From CAIWHR01 sp963708855 (GTDB lineage Bacteria > Pseudomonadota > Gammaproteobacteria > Burkholderiales > Casimicrobiaceae): a stretch of 64,000 bases of DNA. The notes under the pieces are model-generated. The model was not told the origin of the DNA and made no database searches. It was given only the letters and a program-made list of their open reading frames with translations. Made by a program: the position numbers and the translations under genes. The stretch lies in assembly GCA_963708855.1 (NCBI GenBank), contig CAVPUM010000012.1, positions 42,620 to 106,619 of the forward strand. The letters run 5' to 3'. Below, piece after piece: positions 27,564-35,745 of this stretch; within the stretch, counting starts at the first letter, position 1, and every line of letters begins with the position of its first letter.

Positions 27564-27956
27564 ATGATCGGCAACTACTATTACGGCACGGGCCGGCGCA
27601 AGAGCGCGGTCGCGCGCGTATTCCTGAAAAAGGGCACCGGCGCCATCGTCGTCAACGACAAGCCGGCCGACGAGTTCTTCTCGCGCGACACGGGCCGCAT
27701 GGTGATCCGCCAGCCGCTGAAACTTACTAATCACGAAGCGTCATTCGACATTATGATCAATGTCGAAGGCGGCGGGGAATCCGGCCAGGCCGGGGCCGTG
27801 CGCCATGGCATCACCCGCGCGCTGATCGATTACGACGCGGAGCTGAAGCCCGCGCTGTCGAAGGCCGGCCTGGTGACGCGCGACGCCCGCGAAGTGGAGC
27901 GCAAGAAGGTCGGCCTGCACAAGGCGCGCAAGCGCAAGCAATTCTCGAAGCGCTGA
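27564..27956 (+). CDS. rpsI: 30S ribosomal protein S9
   Basis: 130 residues. Starts MIGNYYYGTGRRKSAVARVF, has the S9 signature GGGESGQAGAVRHGITRALI and ends in the basic tail KARKRKQFSKR, which reaches the P-site tRNA anticodon. Translationally linked to rplM and followed by an intrinsic terminator. Confidence 0.98.
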   Translation: MIGNYYYGTGRRKSAVARVFLKKGTGAIVVNDKPADEFFSRDTGRMVIRQPLKLTNHEASFDIMINVEGGGESGQAGAVRHGITRALIDYDAELKPALSKAGLVTRDAREVERKKVGLHKARKRKQFSKR

Positions 27957-27977
27957 ACGGTCCGGTAGTTTGCCGGC

Positions 27978-28008
27978 AAAGGCCGCCCCTTGGCGGCCTT
28001 TGCATTTT
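27978..28008 (+). terminator. Intrinsic terminator after rpsI
   Basis: AAAGGCCGCC (27978-27987) and GGCGGCCTTT (27992-28001) form a 10-bp stem with a 4-nt loop, followed by TGCATTTT. Confidence 0.85.
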
Positions 28009-28050
28009 CGGAGTGCACCCCTGCCGGCAGGCCGGAGGGCGCCGCGGTGC

Positions 28051-28056
28051 TAGAAT
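28051..28056 (+). promoter_or_regulatory. Probable -10 element (TAGAAT) of argC
   Basis: TGCTAGAAT stands 33 bp before the argC ATG and after the rpsI terminator. It has the same form as the -10-like motifs at 12971 and 18889. No strong -35 is seen. Confidence 0.5.
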
Positions 28057-28089
28057 CAAAACCGGCATTCAGGCGCGCCTGAGGAAACC

Positions 28090-29121
28090 ATGATCAAGGT
28101 CGGCATCGTCGGCGGGACGGGCTACACGGGCGTCGAGCTGCTGCGTCTGCTTGCACAGCATCCGGAGGCCGACGTGCGCGCAATCACGTCGCGCAAGGAT
28201 GCCGGCACCGCCGTCGCCGACATGTTCCCGAGCCTGCGCGGCCGGTATGCGCTGGCGTTCGCCGATCCGGCCGCAGCCCACCTGGAGACCTGCGATGTGG
28301 TTTTCTTCGCCACGCCGCACGGCGTGGCGATGGCCGAGGCGCGCGCGCTCGTGACCGCGGGCGTGAAGCTCATCGATCTCGCCGCGGACTTTCGTCTCAG
28401 GGATCCCGCGGTTTTCGCGCAGTGGTACGGCATGCCGCACACCTGTCCCGACCTGCTCGCCGAATCGGTCTACGGCTTGCCGGAAGTCAATCGCGCGGCG
28501 ATCGCCAACGCCCGAATCGTCGGCAATCCGGGTTGTTACCCGACTGCCGTGCAATTGGGTTTCCTGCCGCTGCTGGAGGCGGGAATCGTGGACGCCGCGC
28601 ATCTCGTCGCCGACTGCAAGTCCGGAGTATCCGGCGCCGGCCGGAAAGCCGAACTGGGACTGCTCTTCGCGGAGGCATCCGACAACTTCAGGGCATACGG
28701 CGTCACCGGCCATCGGCACCACCCGGAAATCGTCCAGGGCCTCAACGCCGCCGCCGATTCGCCGGTGAGCCTTGTCTTCACTCCGCATCTCGTACCGATG
28801 ATCCGCGGCATTCACGCGACGCTCTATGCGCGCCTTACCGACACGGGTGCCGATCTGCAGGCGCTGTTCGAGCGGCGTTACGCGGGCGAGCCCTTCGTCG
28901 ACGTGATGCCGCCCGGCTCCATGCCGGACACGCGCTCGGTGCGCGCCGCGAACACCTGCCGGATTGCCGTGCATCGTCCTCAGGACGGCGACATGGCGCT
29001 CGTCCTGGTCGTCGAGGACAATCTCGTCAAGGGTGCCGCCGGACAGGCGATCCAGAACATGAACCTGATGTTCGGCCTGCCCGAGACTACGGGTCTCGCC
29101 GCACCGCCCGTGTTGCCGTAG
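28090..29121 (+). CDS. argC: N-acetyl-gamma-glutamyl-phosphate reductase
   Basis: 343 residues, type 1 ArgC. NADP-binding VGIVGGTGYTGVELLRLL, the catalytic Cys in NPGCYPTAVQLGFLPLL (residue ~150) and the catalytic His region GVTGHRHHPEI. It makes N-acetylglutamate semialdehyde in arginine synthesis. The ATG follows TGAGGAAACC. The following gene starts only ~9 bp after its stop. Confidence 0.97.
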   Translation: MIKVGIVGGTGYTGVELLRLLAQHPEADVRAITSRKDAGTAVADMFPSLRGRYALAFADPAAAHLETCDVVFFATPHGVAMAEARALVTAGVKLIDLAADFRLRDPAVFAQWYGMPHTCPDLLAESVYGLPEVNRAAIANARIVGNPGCYPTAVQLGFLPLLEAGIVDAAHLVADCKSGVSGAGRKAELGLLFAEASDNFRAYGVTGHRHHPEIVQGLNAAADSPVSLVFTPHLVPMIRGIHATLYARLTDTGADLQALFERRYAGEPFVDVMPPGSMPDTRSVRAANTCRIAVHRPQDGDMALVLVVEDNLVKGAAGQAIQNMNLMFGLPETTGLAAPPVLP

Positions 29122-29129
29122 CCGGTGCC

Positions 29130-29900
29130 TTGGCCCTTTCCGTCTGGTGGCGCCGCGTGCGCCAGCACTTTTCCATCGACGCGCCGCGAATGGCGGTGCG
29201 CTCGCGGCTTCCGTGGCCGTGGCGTGTCGTTGCGGGCACCTGCGTACTCGTCGTCGTCGCCGGAATGTGGTGGTGGGGTTTCGATTTCGGGCAGATCTTC
29301 GACGGCCTCAACCGCACGGAGATCGAAGGTCGGATCGCGACCCTCGAGAGCGAGAACGCCGATTTGCGCAAGGAAAACGCGCAGCTCCACGCCCGGACGA
29401 TGCAGCAGGAGAGCGAGCTCGCGATGGCGGCCGGCGCCCAGGCGTCGCTTTCCCGGCAGGCGCTCGAACTGTCGACCGAGAACTCGCAGATGAAGGAGGA
29501 GCTCGCATTCCTGCAAAAGCTGGTCGCCGACTCCAACACGCAGGTCGGTCTGTCGATCCAGCGCGTTTCGGTCGAGCGGGAGCGCGACGATGCGTGGCAT
29601 TACCGCCTGCTGCTGGTGCGCGGCGGCAGCCCGAAGGAAGACTTCGTCGGGCGAGTCACGCTTCAGGTGACCGTCCAGCCGCCGGCGGCCGGGGGCACGC
29701 CCCCTCGCCCGACCATCCTCACGCTGCCCGACGACCAACCCGACGCGGGTTTGGCGCTGGGACTCAAATTCAAGTATTATCAACGGCTTGAGGGGACCAT
29801 CGCAGTCCCGAGCGGCGGTGTGGTCCGCGCCGTCACCGTCCGTGCCTTCGAATCCGGGCAATCCGTCCCGCGCGCCGCCCGTAACCTTGTGATTCCGTGA
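29130..29900 (+). CDS. Membrane-anchored coiled-coil protein (DUF6776-like)
   Basis: About 256 residues. A short basic N-terminal segment (HFSIDAPRMAVRSRLPW), one transmembrane helix (VVAGTCVLVVVAGMWWWGF, residues ~37-55), a long coiled coil rich in Glu, Asn and Gln (IEGRIATLESENADLRKENA) and a beta-rich C-terminal periplasmic-type domain. I recognise it as resembling an uncharacterised betaproteobacterial family. The start is a TTG at 29130 or GTG at 29157; homologous-looking sequence begins before the only ATG (29190). It is packed between argC and the bactofilin gene, and the bactofilin suggests an envelope or cell-shape role. Confidence 0.75.
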   Translation: MALSVWWRRVRQHFSIDAPRMAVRSRLPWPWRVVAGTCVLVVVAGMWWWGFDFGQIFDGLNRTEIEGRIATLESENADLRKENAQLHARTMQQESELAMAAGAQASLSRQALELSTENSQMKEELAFLQKLVADSNTQVGLSIQRVSVERERDDAWHYRLLLVRGGSPKEDFVGRVTLQVTVQPPAAGGTPPRPTILTLPDDQPDAGLALGLKFKYYQRLEGTIAVPSGGVVRAVTVRAFESGQSVPRAARNLVIP

Positions 29901-29909
29901 GGAGGACCC

Positions 29910-30317
29910 ATGTGGGAGCGCAGGAAGCATACGGCGCCGCAAAAGAGGATCGACAGCCTGATCGGTGCGGGCACGGTGGTCAATGGTGACGTGACGTTCA
30001 CCGGAGGATTGCGCATCGACGGCGACGTCCACGGCAACGTGATCGCCGCCAATGGCGACCCGAGCACACTCGTGATCGGCGAGCAGGCCCGGGTCGACGG
30101 CGAAATCAGGGTCTCGCATGTCGTGGTCAACGGGAAGGTCGACGGCCCGGTGATCGCCGACGACTACCTCGAATTGCAGCCGAAGGCCCTGGTCGTCGGA
30201 GATGTGACCTACAAGACCCTCGAAATGCACGTGGGTGCGGTGCTGCGTGGGCAGTTGAATCACGCTGAACCGGCCACGGCGTCGGTGGTCGAATTGAAGC
30301 GGGCGGTTTCGGACTGA
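29910..30317 (+). CDS. Bactofilin (polymer-forming cytoskeletal protein)
   Basis: 135 residues. The central 90 residues are the bactofilin beta-helix with short hydrophobic repeats (SLIGAGTVVNGDVTFTGG, LRIDGDVHGNVI, ARVDGEIRVSHVVVNGKVDG). Bactofilins polymerise without nucleotides on the inner membrane and recruit cell-wall enzymes. A good ribosome site (GAGGAGGACCC) precedes the ATG. It is 9 bp after the coiled-coil membrane gene, which could be its partner. An M23 endopeptidase, a frequent bactofilin companion, lies 4 kb away. Confidence 0.92.
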   Translation: MWERRKHTAPQKRIDSLIGAGTVVNGDVTFTGGLRIDGDVHGNVIAANGDPSTLVIGEQARVDGEIRVSHVVVNGKVDGPVIADDYLELQPKALVVGDVTYKTLEMHVGAVLRGQLNHAEPATASVVELKRAVSD

Positions 30318-30445
30318 GCGGATGTTCGGACCGGGCGTGCGCGAGCCCCGGCCGCAACCCTGACCAGCCCTATTGGCGGCAGGGTTGCGGCAACTCGGCG
30401 CCGGGCCGATAATTCATCCAGATCGAGTATCCACGAGGAGTGCGC

Positions 30446-30796
30446 ATGAACGACATGACCGAAATGCCCGCGCCGCTGGTCTTTTCCGACAGCGCCGCCG
30501 AGAAGGTTAAGTCCCTCATCGAAGAAGAGGGCAATCCGGAGCTGAAACTCCGTGTCTTCGTCACCGGCGGCGGATGCTCCGGCTTCCAGTACGGATTCAC
30601 GTTCGACGAAGCCGTCAACGAAGACGACACGGCAATGGTGAAGAACGGCGTGACGCTTCTGATCGACCCGATGAGCTACCAGTACCTCGTCGGCGCCGAG
30701 ATTGATTTCCAGGAAGGCCTCGAGGGCGCGCAGTTCGTGATCAAGAACCCGAACGCCCAGTCCACCTGCGGCTGCGGCTCGTCGTTCTCGGCCTGA
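30446..30796 (+). CDS. erpA: Iron-sulfur cluster insertion protein ErpA
   Basis: 116 residues of A-type Fe-S carrier. The three cluster Cys are present: GGGCSGFQYG and the C-terminal CGCGSSF. The region FTFDEAVNEDDTAMVKNGV matches ErpA rather than IscA. It delivers clusters to apoproteins, which here would include nitrate reductase. The ATG at 30446 follows ACGAGGAG; a GTG two codons upstream is in frame but less likely. Confidence 0.93.
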   Translation: MNDMTEMPAPLVFSDSAAEKVKSLIEEEGNPELKLRVFVTGGGCSGFQYGFTFDEAVNEDDTAMVKNGVTLLIDPMSYQYLVGAEIDFQEGLEGAQFVIKNPNAQSTCGCGSSFSA

Positions 30797-30829
30797 CCGA
30801 TCCTCCGCTGAAATGACCACGGGTGCGCG

Positions 30830-31882
30830 CTACGCGCGCCCGAACACCTCGTTCGCCTGTTGCGAGACCCGCACGAACGTGGTGCGCTTCGACAACTCGC
30901 GCAGCCGTCGCGCCCCGACGTAGGTGCACGCCGAGCGCACGCCGCCCAGGATTTCCTGCACGGTGCCCGTGACCGGTCCCCGGTGCGGCACCAGCACCTC
31001 CTTGCCCTCGGCGGCGCGGTATTTGGCCACGCCGCCCGCGTATTTCTCCATCGCGGTCCGGCTGCTCATCCCGTAGAAGCGCTGGTATCTCCGGCCGTCG
31101 CGCTCGACCACCTCGCCCGCGCATTCGTCGTGCCCGGCGAACATGCCGCCCAGCATCACGAAGTCGGCGCCCCCGCCGAACGCCTTCGCGACATCGCCCG
31201 GCGTTGTGCAGCCGCCATCCGCGCAGATATGGCCCTCGAGCCCGTGCGCGGCATCCGCGCACTCGATGATTGCCGAGAGCTGCGGGTAGCCCACGCCGGT
31301 CATCGTTCGCGTCGTGCACACCGAGCCGGGGCCGATGCCGACCTTGACGATGTCCGCGCCCGAGAGGATCAGTTCCTCGGTCATCTCGCCGGTGACGACG
31401 TTACCGGCCATGATGACCAGGTGCGGGTGCCGCTCGCGGATCGTCGCGACGAGGCGCACGAAGCCCTCGGTGTAGCCATTGGCCACGTCGATGCACACGT
31501 AGCGGATCGCCGAGTCCGCGCCCCCCCCCGCTGCGGCCATCACGCGGCCGAACTTCTCCTCGTCGGCCGCGCCGATGCCCATCGAGTAGAACGCGGCGGT
31601 CTTGCGCGTGAGCGCATGGAAGAACGCGACGACCTCGTCCACGGTGTAGTGCTTGTGCAGCGCGGTCGACATCTCGAAGGCGTCGAGCGCCCGCGCCATC
31701 TCGAACGTTCCGGTCGTGTCCATGTTGGCGGCGATGATCGGGACGCCGTGGTACTCGACCTGCGCGTGGCGGAAGCGGAACTCCCGCGAAATGTCGACGT
31801 TCGAGCGCGTGGAGAGCGTGCTGCGCTTGGGGCGGATCAGCACGTCCTTGAAGTCCAGCCTGACCTCGGTCTCGATGCGCAT
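30830..31882 (-). CDS. guaC: GMP reductase
   Basis: 350 residues, IMPDH/GMPR TIM barrel, without CBS domains. Catalytic Cys in GIGPGSVCTTRTMTGVGYPQ (residue ~190), nucleotide-binding GGMFAGHDECAGE and RRYQRFYGMSS. The short form and GHDEC sequence identify GMP reductase (GMP to IMP, with loss of ammonia) rather than IMP dehydrogenase. Start ATG at 31882. Convergent with erpA. Confidence 0.93.
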   Translation of the reverse strand: MRIETEVRLDFKDVLIRPKRSTLSTRSNVDISREFRFRHAQVEYHGVPIIAANMDTTGTFEMARALDAFEMSTALHKHYTVDEVVAFFHALTRKTAAFYSMGIGAADEEKFGRVMAAAGGGADSAIRYVCIDVANGYTEGFVRLVATIRERHPHLVIMAGNVVTGEMTEELILSGADIVKVGIGPGSVCTTRTMTGVGYPQLSAIIECADAAHGLEGHICADGGCTTPGDVAKAFGGGADFVMLGGMFAGHDECAGEVVERDGRRYQRFYGMSSRTAMEKYAGGVAKYRAAEGKEVLVPHRGPVTGTVQEILGGVRSACTYVGARRLRELSKRTTFVRVSQQANEVFGRA

Positions 31883-31907
31883 CGGGATCTCCTTCTCTGA
31901 AGCCGCG

Positions 31908-32198
31908 TTAAACCGCCAGCGCGAACACGAATATTCCGACCATCGCGAACACGAGCGCAATCTTGACCGCGGTGCCAAGCAGCAGGCCGATCCAGGTCGC
32001 AGCGCCCACCTCTCCGGCGCGCCGCAGGTCGCATTGCGCCACGTATTCGCCGATCACGATCAGGGCTGTCGCCACGATCCAAAGGATCGCGGTCACCGGA
32101 TCCGCCTTGCGCGTGGCGCAGGCACGGGCGCTCGCTGCAACCGGCACGAGCCGTGACGCCGAGCCGGAATCCGCGGGGCCGATCTCGTCGATCGTCAT
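31908..32198 (-). CDS. Small membrane protein, unknown function
   Basis: 96 residues. A polar N-terminal third (MTIDEIGPADSGSASRL) is followed by two hydrophobic helices (VTAILWIVATALIVIGEYVA and WIGLLLGTAVKIALVFAMVG, the latter extending to the C-terminus). Its ATG overlaps the TGA of the DapA-family gene by 4 bp (ATGA at 32195-32198), the main evidence that it is real and co-translated. I do not recognise the family. Confidence 0.65.
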   Translation of the reverse strand: MTIDEIGPADSGSASRLVPVAASARACATRKADPVTAILWIVATALIVIGEYVAQCDLRRAGEVGAATWIGLLLGTAVKIALVFAMVGIFVFALAV

Positions 32199-33070
32199 GC
32201 CGTCAGCAGCGGCGCCATCGCCGCCCTGACGGCGGCCATCTGGTCCGCGGTGAGGGGCAGGACCGGTCGCCGGCATTCCCCGACGCTTCGGCCGGAAAGG
32301 TTGGCGGCCGCCTTGGCGACGGGATTGAACGGCAGGGTCCAGAGCAGCCTGTTCAGGGGCTGCATCCGACGCCACAAGGCAAGCGCCTCGGCGTGCCTGC
32401 CGGCCTCGTACAGTTCGTACAGTTGCACGGCCTCTTTCGGCATCGCGTTCGCCCCGCCCCAGAAGCAGCCGGCGGCACCGGCCATCAGGCCGTAGAGATT
32501 GAGGTAATCGCAGCCGTTGAAGACGCTGGCGCCGGATGCCGCAAGCTGCTCGATGCGCAGCATGTTCGACGTGCTGTCCTTGATGTACCTGACGGCATCG
32601 ATCTCCGAGAGACGCGAGAACACTTCCGGCGTGATGTCGAAACCCGAGAACTGCGGAATGTTGTAGACCATGATCGGAATCCCAATCGCCCGGTCGATCT
32701 GCTCGAAGTGCCAGCGCACGCCGGCCTCGCCCGGTCCCTCGAAGTAAGGCGGCAGGATCAACAGCGCCGTGGCCCCGATCGACTCCGCGTGCTTCGAGTT
32801 CTCGATCGCGTCCTCCGTGCGGATGGCCGAGGTCTGCACGATGAGCTCGCAACGGCCATCGATGTGCTTCGCCGCAATCTCCGCGATCCGGCGCTTTTCC
32901 GGTTCCGAAAGAAACGGGAACTCGCCGGTGCCTCCGCACACGGCGATGATGTGGACCTTCGCCTCGAGCATCGAGTCGATGTGCGCGCGCAGCGCGCGCT
33001 CGTCGACGCGCCCCCCGTCGGCGGTGAATGGGGTGCAGATCGGGACGCAGATACCCTTGAGCTGTTTCAT
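32195..33070 (-). CDS. Dihydrodipicolinate synthase/N-acetylneuraminate lyase-family aldolase
   Basis: 291 residues, class I aldolase TIM barrel. GGTGEFPFLSEPEKRRI near residue 46, the general-base Tyr in MVYNIPQFSG and the Schiff-base Lys in VRYIKDSTSN (residue ~163). The protein is not a housekeeping DapA on sight: residues around the active site and the neighbours suggest a keto-acid lyase or dehydratase (5-dehydro-4-deoxyglucarate dehydratase-like enzymes are one option). Start ATG at 33070. Followed by an overlapping small membrane gene. Confidence 0.8.
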   Translation of the reverse strand: MKQLKGICVPICTPFTADGGRVDERALRAHIDSMLEAKVHIIAVCGGTGEFPFLSEPEKRRIAEIAAKHIDGRCELIVQTSAIRTEDAIENSKHAESIGATALLILPPYFEGPGEAGVRWHFEQIDRAIGIPIMVYNIPQFSGFDITPEVFSRLSEIDAVRYIKDSTSNMLRIEQLAASGASVFNGCDYLNLYGLMAGAAGCFWGGANAMPKEAVQLYELYEAGRHAEALALWRRMQPLNRLLWTLPFNPVAKAAANLSGRSVGECRRPVLPLTADQMAAVRAAMAPLLTA

Positions 33071-33119
33071 GCTGCCTCCATGGTTGATGCCGCGATCACC
33101 GACCGGCCGGCGCCCGCTC

Positions 33120-34220
33120 TCAGCGCGGGTAGATGGCCCCAAGCACGCGCGATCCGCGCGCGCCGGTGACCGCAGGTAGATTGCCCGGGCGGCCGGCCAG
33201 CGCCTCACGCGCGAGCCAGGCGAACGCGAGCGCCTCGACCTGTTCGACGGCCACGCCCTGCGCTGCCGTGGTCGCGACGTTCCGGGGCGCGAGCACCGCC
33301 GTCAGCGCGTCCATCAGCGCCGTGTTCCTGGCGCCGCCGCCGCAGACGAGTATCTCGGCGGCAGCCGCGCAATGGGTCTCCACCGCCTCGGCAACGGTTC
33401 GTGCCGTCAGCGCGACGAGCGTCGCCTGGACGTCGGCCGGCGCAATCGCGCGACCGGCAAGCCTGGCGTCGAGCCATTCGCCGTGAAACAGATCGCGGCC
33501 CGTGCTCTTCGGCGGGATTCGCGCGAAGAATGGCTCCGCCCGCAGTGCCGCCAGCAGCGCATCGTCGACCCGACCGGTGCGCGACCACGCGCCATCGCGA
33601 TCGCAGGCTCCCCCGCGATGGCGCAGGTGCCAGTGGTCGAGCAGGACGTTGCCCGGTCCGGTGTCGAAGCCGCGCACCTCGCCCTGCGGCGGGAGATCGG
33701 TCAGGTTGGCGATGCCGCCCAGATTGACGACGACGCGATGCACGTTTCCGCCGAAGAGGGCGGCGTGAAAGGCGGGCACCAGCGGCGCGCCCTCGCCGCC
33801 GGCCGCGACGTCACGGCTGCGGAAATCGGCGACGACCGTCACGCCGGCGCGCTCGGCCACGCGCGCGGGGTTGTTGAGCTGGAACGTCCATCCCTCGTCG
33901 GGCCGGTGGCGCAGCGTCTGGCCGTGGACACCCGCGGCAACGATGTCCGCAGCCGCGAGACCCGCCCGGCCCATCGCTCCGGTGATCGCATCGGCATAGG
34001 TGTCGGCCAGCGCATTCGCCGCACGCGCCGCGCGCGCGAGCTCGTCAACGCCGGATCGCTGCAGCGAGCGCAGCTCGTCGGCGAGCTCGCGCGCGAAAGG
34101 CAGCTGCACGGCCGCCAGCACGGCGCAGGGCCCCGGCGTGGCCGGCGCGAAATCCGCGATGACGGCGTCGACGCCGTCCATGCTCGTACCGGACATGACG
34201 CCGGCGTAAACCTGCCGCAC
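33120..34220 (-). CDS. anmK: Anhydro-N-acetylmuramic acid kinase
   Basis: 366 residues, typical length. N-terminal VMSGTSMDGVDAVIADF and the ATP-binding LVNLGGIANLTDLP-like segment (VVNLGGIANLTDLPPQGE), then DTGPGNVLLD and CGGGARNTALMDAL. It phosphorylates and opens 1,6-anhydroMurNAc in peptidoglycan recycling. It follows the M23 peptidase by 21 bp, so wall cleavage and recycling are co-transcribed. Confidence 0.95.
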   Translation of the reverse strand: MRQVYAGVMSGTSMDGVDAVIADFAPATPGPCAVLAAVQLPFARELADELRSLQRSGVDELARAARAANALADTYADAITGAMGRAGLAAADIVAAGVHGQTLRHRPDEGWTFQLNNPARVAERAGVTVVADFRSRDVAAGGEGAPLVPAFHAALFGGNVHRVVVNLGGIANLTDLPPQGEVRGFDTGPGNVLLDHWHLRHRGGACDRDGAWSRTGRVDDALLAALRAEPFFARIPPKSTGRDLFHGEWLDARLAGRAIAPADVQATLVALTARTVAEAVETHCAAAAEILVCGGGARNTALMDALTAVLAPRNVATTAAQGVAVEQVEALAFAWLAREALAGRPGNLPAVTGARGSRVLGAIYPR

Positions 34221-34241
34221 GACGGCGATGGCGTGTTCCGG

Positions 34242-35579
34242 CTACTCGCTCGAGGCGAGCTGCGCGCCGGAGAGCTGCCGGGCCAGCTCGAGCTGCGCCG
34301 CAGCCGGTGCTGCGCGCTCGGCAAAGGCAAGCCGTTGCGCAGGTGCAAGCGGCTCGCCGGACGGCAGCGCAACCGTGAGAGGATTGTGCTGCTCGCCGCC
34401 GACACGGAATTCGTAGTGAAGGTGCGGACCCGTCGCCCAGCCGGTCTGCCCGACGTAGCCGATCACCTCTCCCTGCGCCACGCGCGCGCCAATACGCACG
34501 TGCGGCGCGAGCCGCGACAGGTGCGCGTAGAGCGTCGAGAATGCGCCCTGGTGCCGCAGCTCGATCACGTTGCCATAGCCGTTCTGTCTGCCGGCGAACG
34601 CAACCTTCGCGTCGCCGGTCGCGCGCACGGGCGTTCCCGTGGGGGCAGCGTAGTCAACGCCTTTGTGCGCGCGCCAGTCCTGCAGGATCGGGTGAAAGCG
34701 CGCGTTCGAGAAGCCCGAGGTCACGCGCGAGAACTCCATCGGCGAACGCAGGAACGCCTTGCGCAACGGAGCGCCGTCCTGCCCGTAATAGTTCTCGCCG
34801 CCGTCCTCACCGCGCCAGAGGAACGCGCGCATCGCCCGGCCCCGGTTCGCGAACTCGGCGGCAACGATTCGGCCGGCACCGACCGGTTCGCCGTCGATGT
34901 ACCGCATCTCGTAGACGACCATGAAACGATCGCCGCGCCGCAGGTCCTGATAGAAGTCGATGTCGCCGGCGAAGACATCGGCCATCTGCAGCGTCACGGC
35001 GTCAGGGAGTCCCGCCGCGTCGGCCGCGCCGAACAGCGATGTGCGGATTTCGCCGGCCGCCATCTTCCACCGGATTTCCACGGGCGCAGCGGCGCTCTGC
35101 GCAGTGAGTTCCTCCCCGTGGCGTGCAACCGTCAGGTACTCGCCTTCGCCGGTCACGAACCGCAGGTTCATGAGCCGCCCGTCGCCGTCGGTCTCGACGG
35201 ACAGCGGCTTGCCCGGGCGGAGCTGGTACAAAGGCCGCGCGGACGGGCTCGTGCGCAGGAACTCCAGCGCCGCCGGATCGGCGACGCCAAGGCGGGCGAG
35301 CATGCTGCCAATCGTGTCGCCGCGCCGGACGCGATCTTCACGCCAGTATCCGACTCCCTCGGTCGCGACGACCGACACCGCGGGCCGCGGCAAATCGAGC
35401 CGGATGACGCGTATGGGCGTCAATTCGGGGGCGGTGTTGGCCACGAGACTGAAGGCAGCCGCACCGGAGATTCCGAACAGCGCAACGGCAAGCCATTGCC
35501 CGGCCGTGGGCGCGCGTGCCGCACGCCGCGCGGAGGCATGGGCGCTTTGCGCTAGAATTGTCGTTTTGTGCGTGATCAT
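34242..35579 (-). CDS. M23 (LytM-type) peptidoglycan endopeptidase
   Basis: 445 residues. One N-terminal transmembrane anchor (WLAVALFGISGAAAFSLVA), a LysM-like/OapA-type middle region (VRRGDTIGSMLARLGV) and a C-terminal M23 domain with its zinc residues in FHPILQDWRAHKGVDYAAP and GPHLHYEFRVGG. It resembles E. coli MepM, which cuts D-Ala-mDAP crosslinks. The start MITHKTTILAQ (35579) is preferred because longer frames have no hydrophobic anchor at the N-terminus. Divergent from tyrS and followed by anmK, a conserved betaproteobacterial order. Confidence 0.92.
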   Translation of the reverse strand: MITHKTTILAQSAHASARRAARAPTAGQWLAVALFGISGAAAFSLVANTAPELTPIRVIRLDLPRPAVSVVATEGVGYWREDRVRRGDTIGSMLARLGVADPAALEFLRTSPSARPLYQLRPGKPLSVETDGDGRLMNLRFVTGEGEYLTVARHGEELTAQSAAAPVEIRWKMAAGEIRTSLFGAADAAGLPDAVTLQMADVFAGDIDFYQDLRRGDRFMVVYEMRYIDGEPVGAGRIVAAEFANRGRAMRAFLWRGEDGGENYYGQDGAPLRKAFLRSPMEFSRVTSGFSNARFHPILQDWRAHKGVDYAAPTGTPVRATGDAKVAFAGRQNGYGNVIELRHQGAFSTLYAHLSRLAPHVRIGARVAQGEVIGYVGQTGWATGPHLHYEFRVGGEQHNPLTVALPSGEPLAPAQRLAFAERAAPAAAQLELARQLSGAQLASSE

Positions 35580-35745
35580 CGCCGGTGCACGGGCGGGCAA
35601 AGTTGGCATTCTAGCAAATCCTGCCTGAAATGCCCCCACCCGGCTCCATTTTCCCGTCCCGGCACGGACTCGGGCCACATGCGGGAACCGCCGAGGTCCG
35701 CCGAATTCCGCCGAAGTCCTCCATCAAGGCCAACGCGCCATCGTC

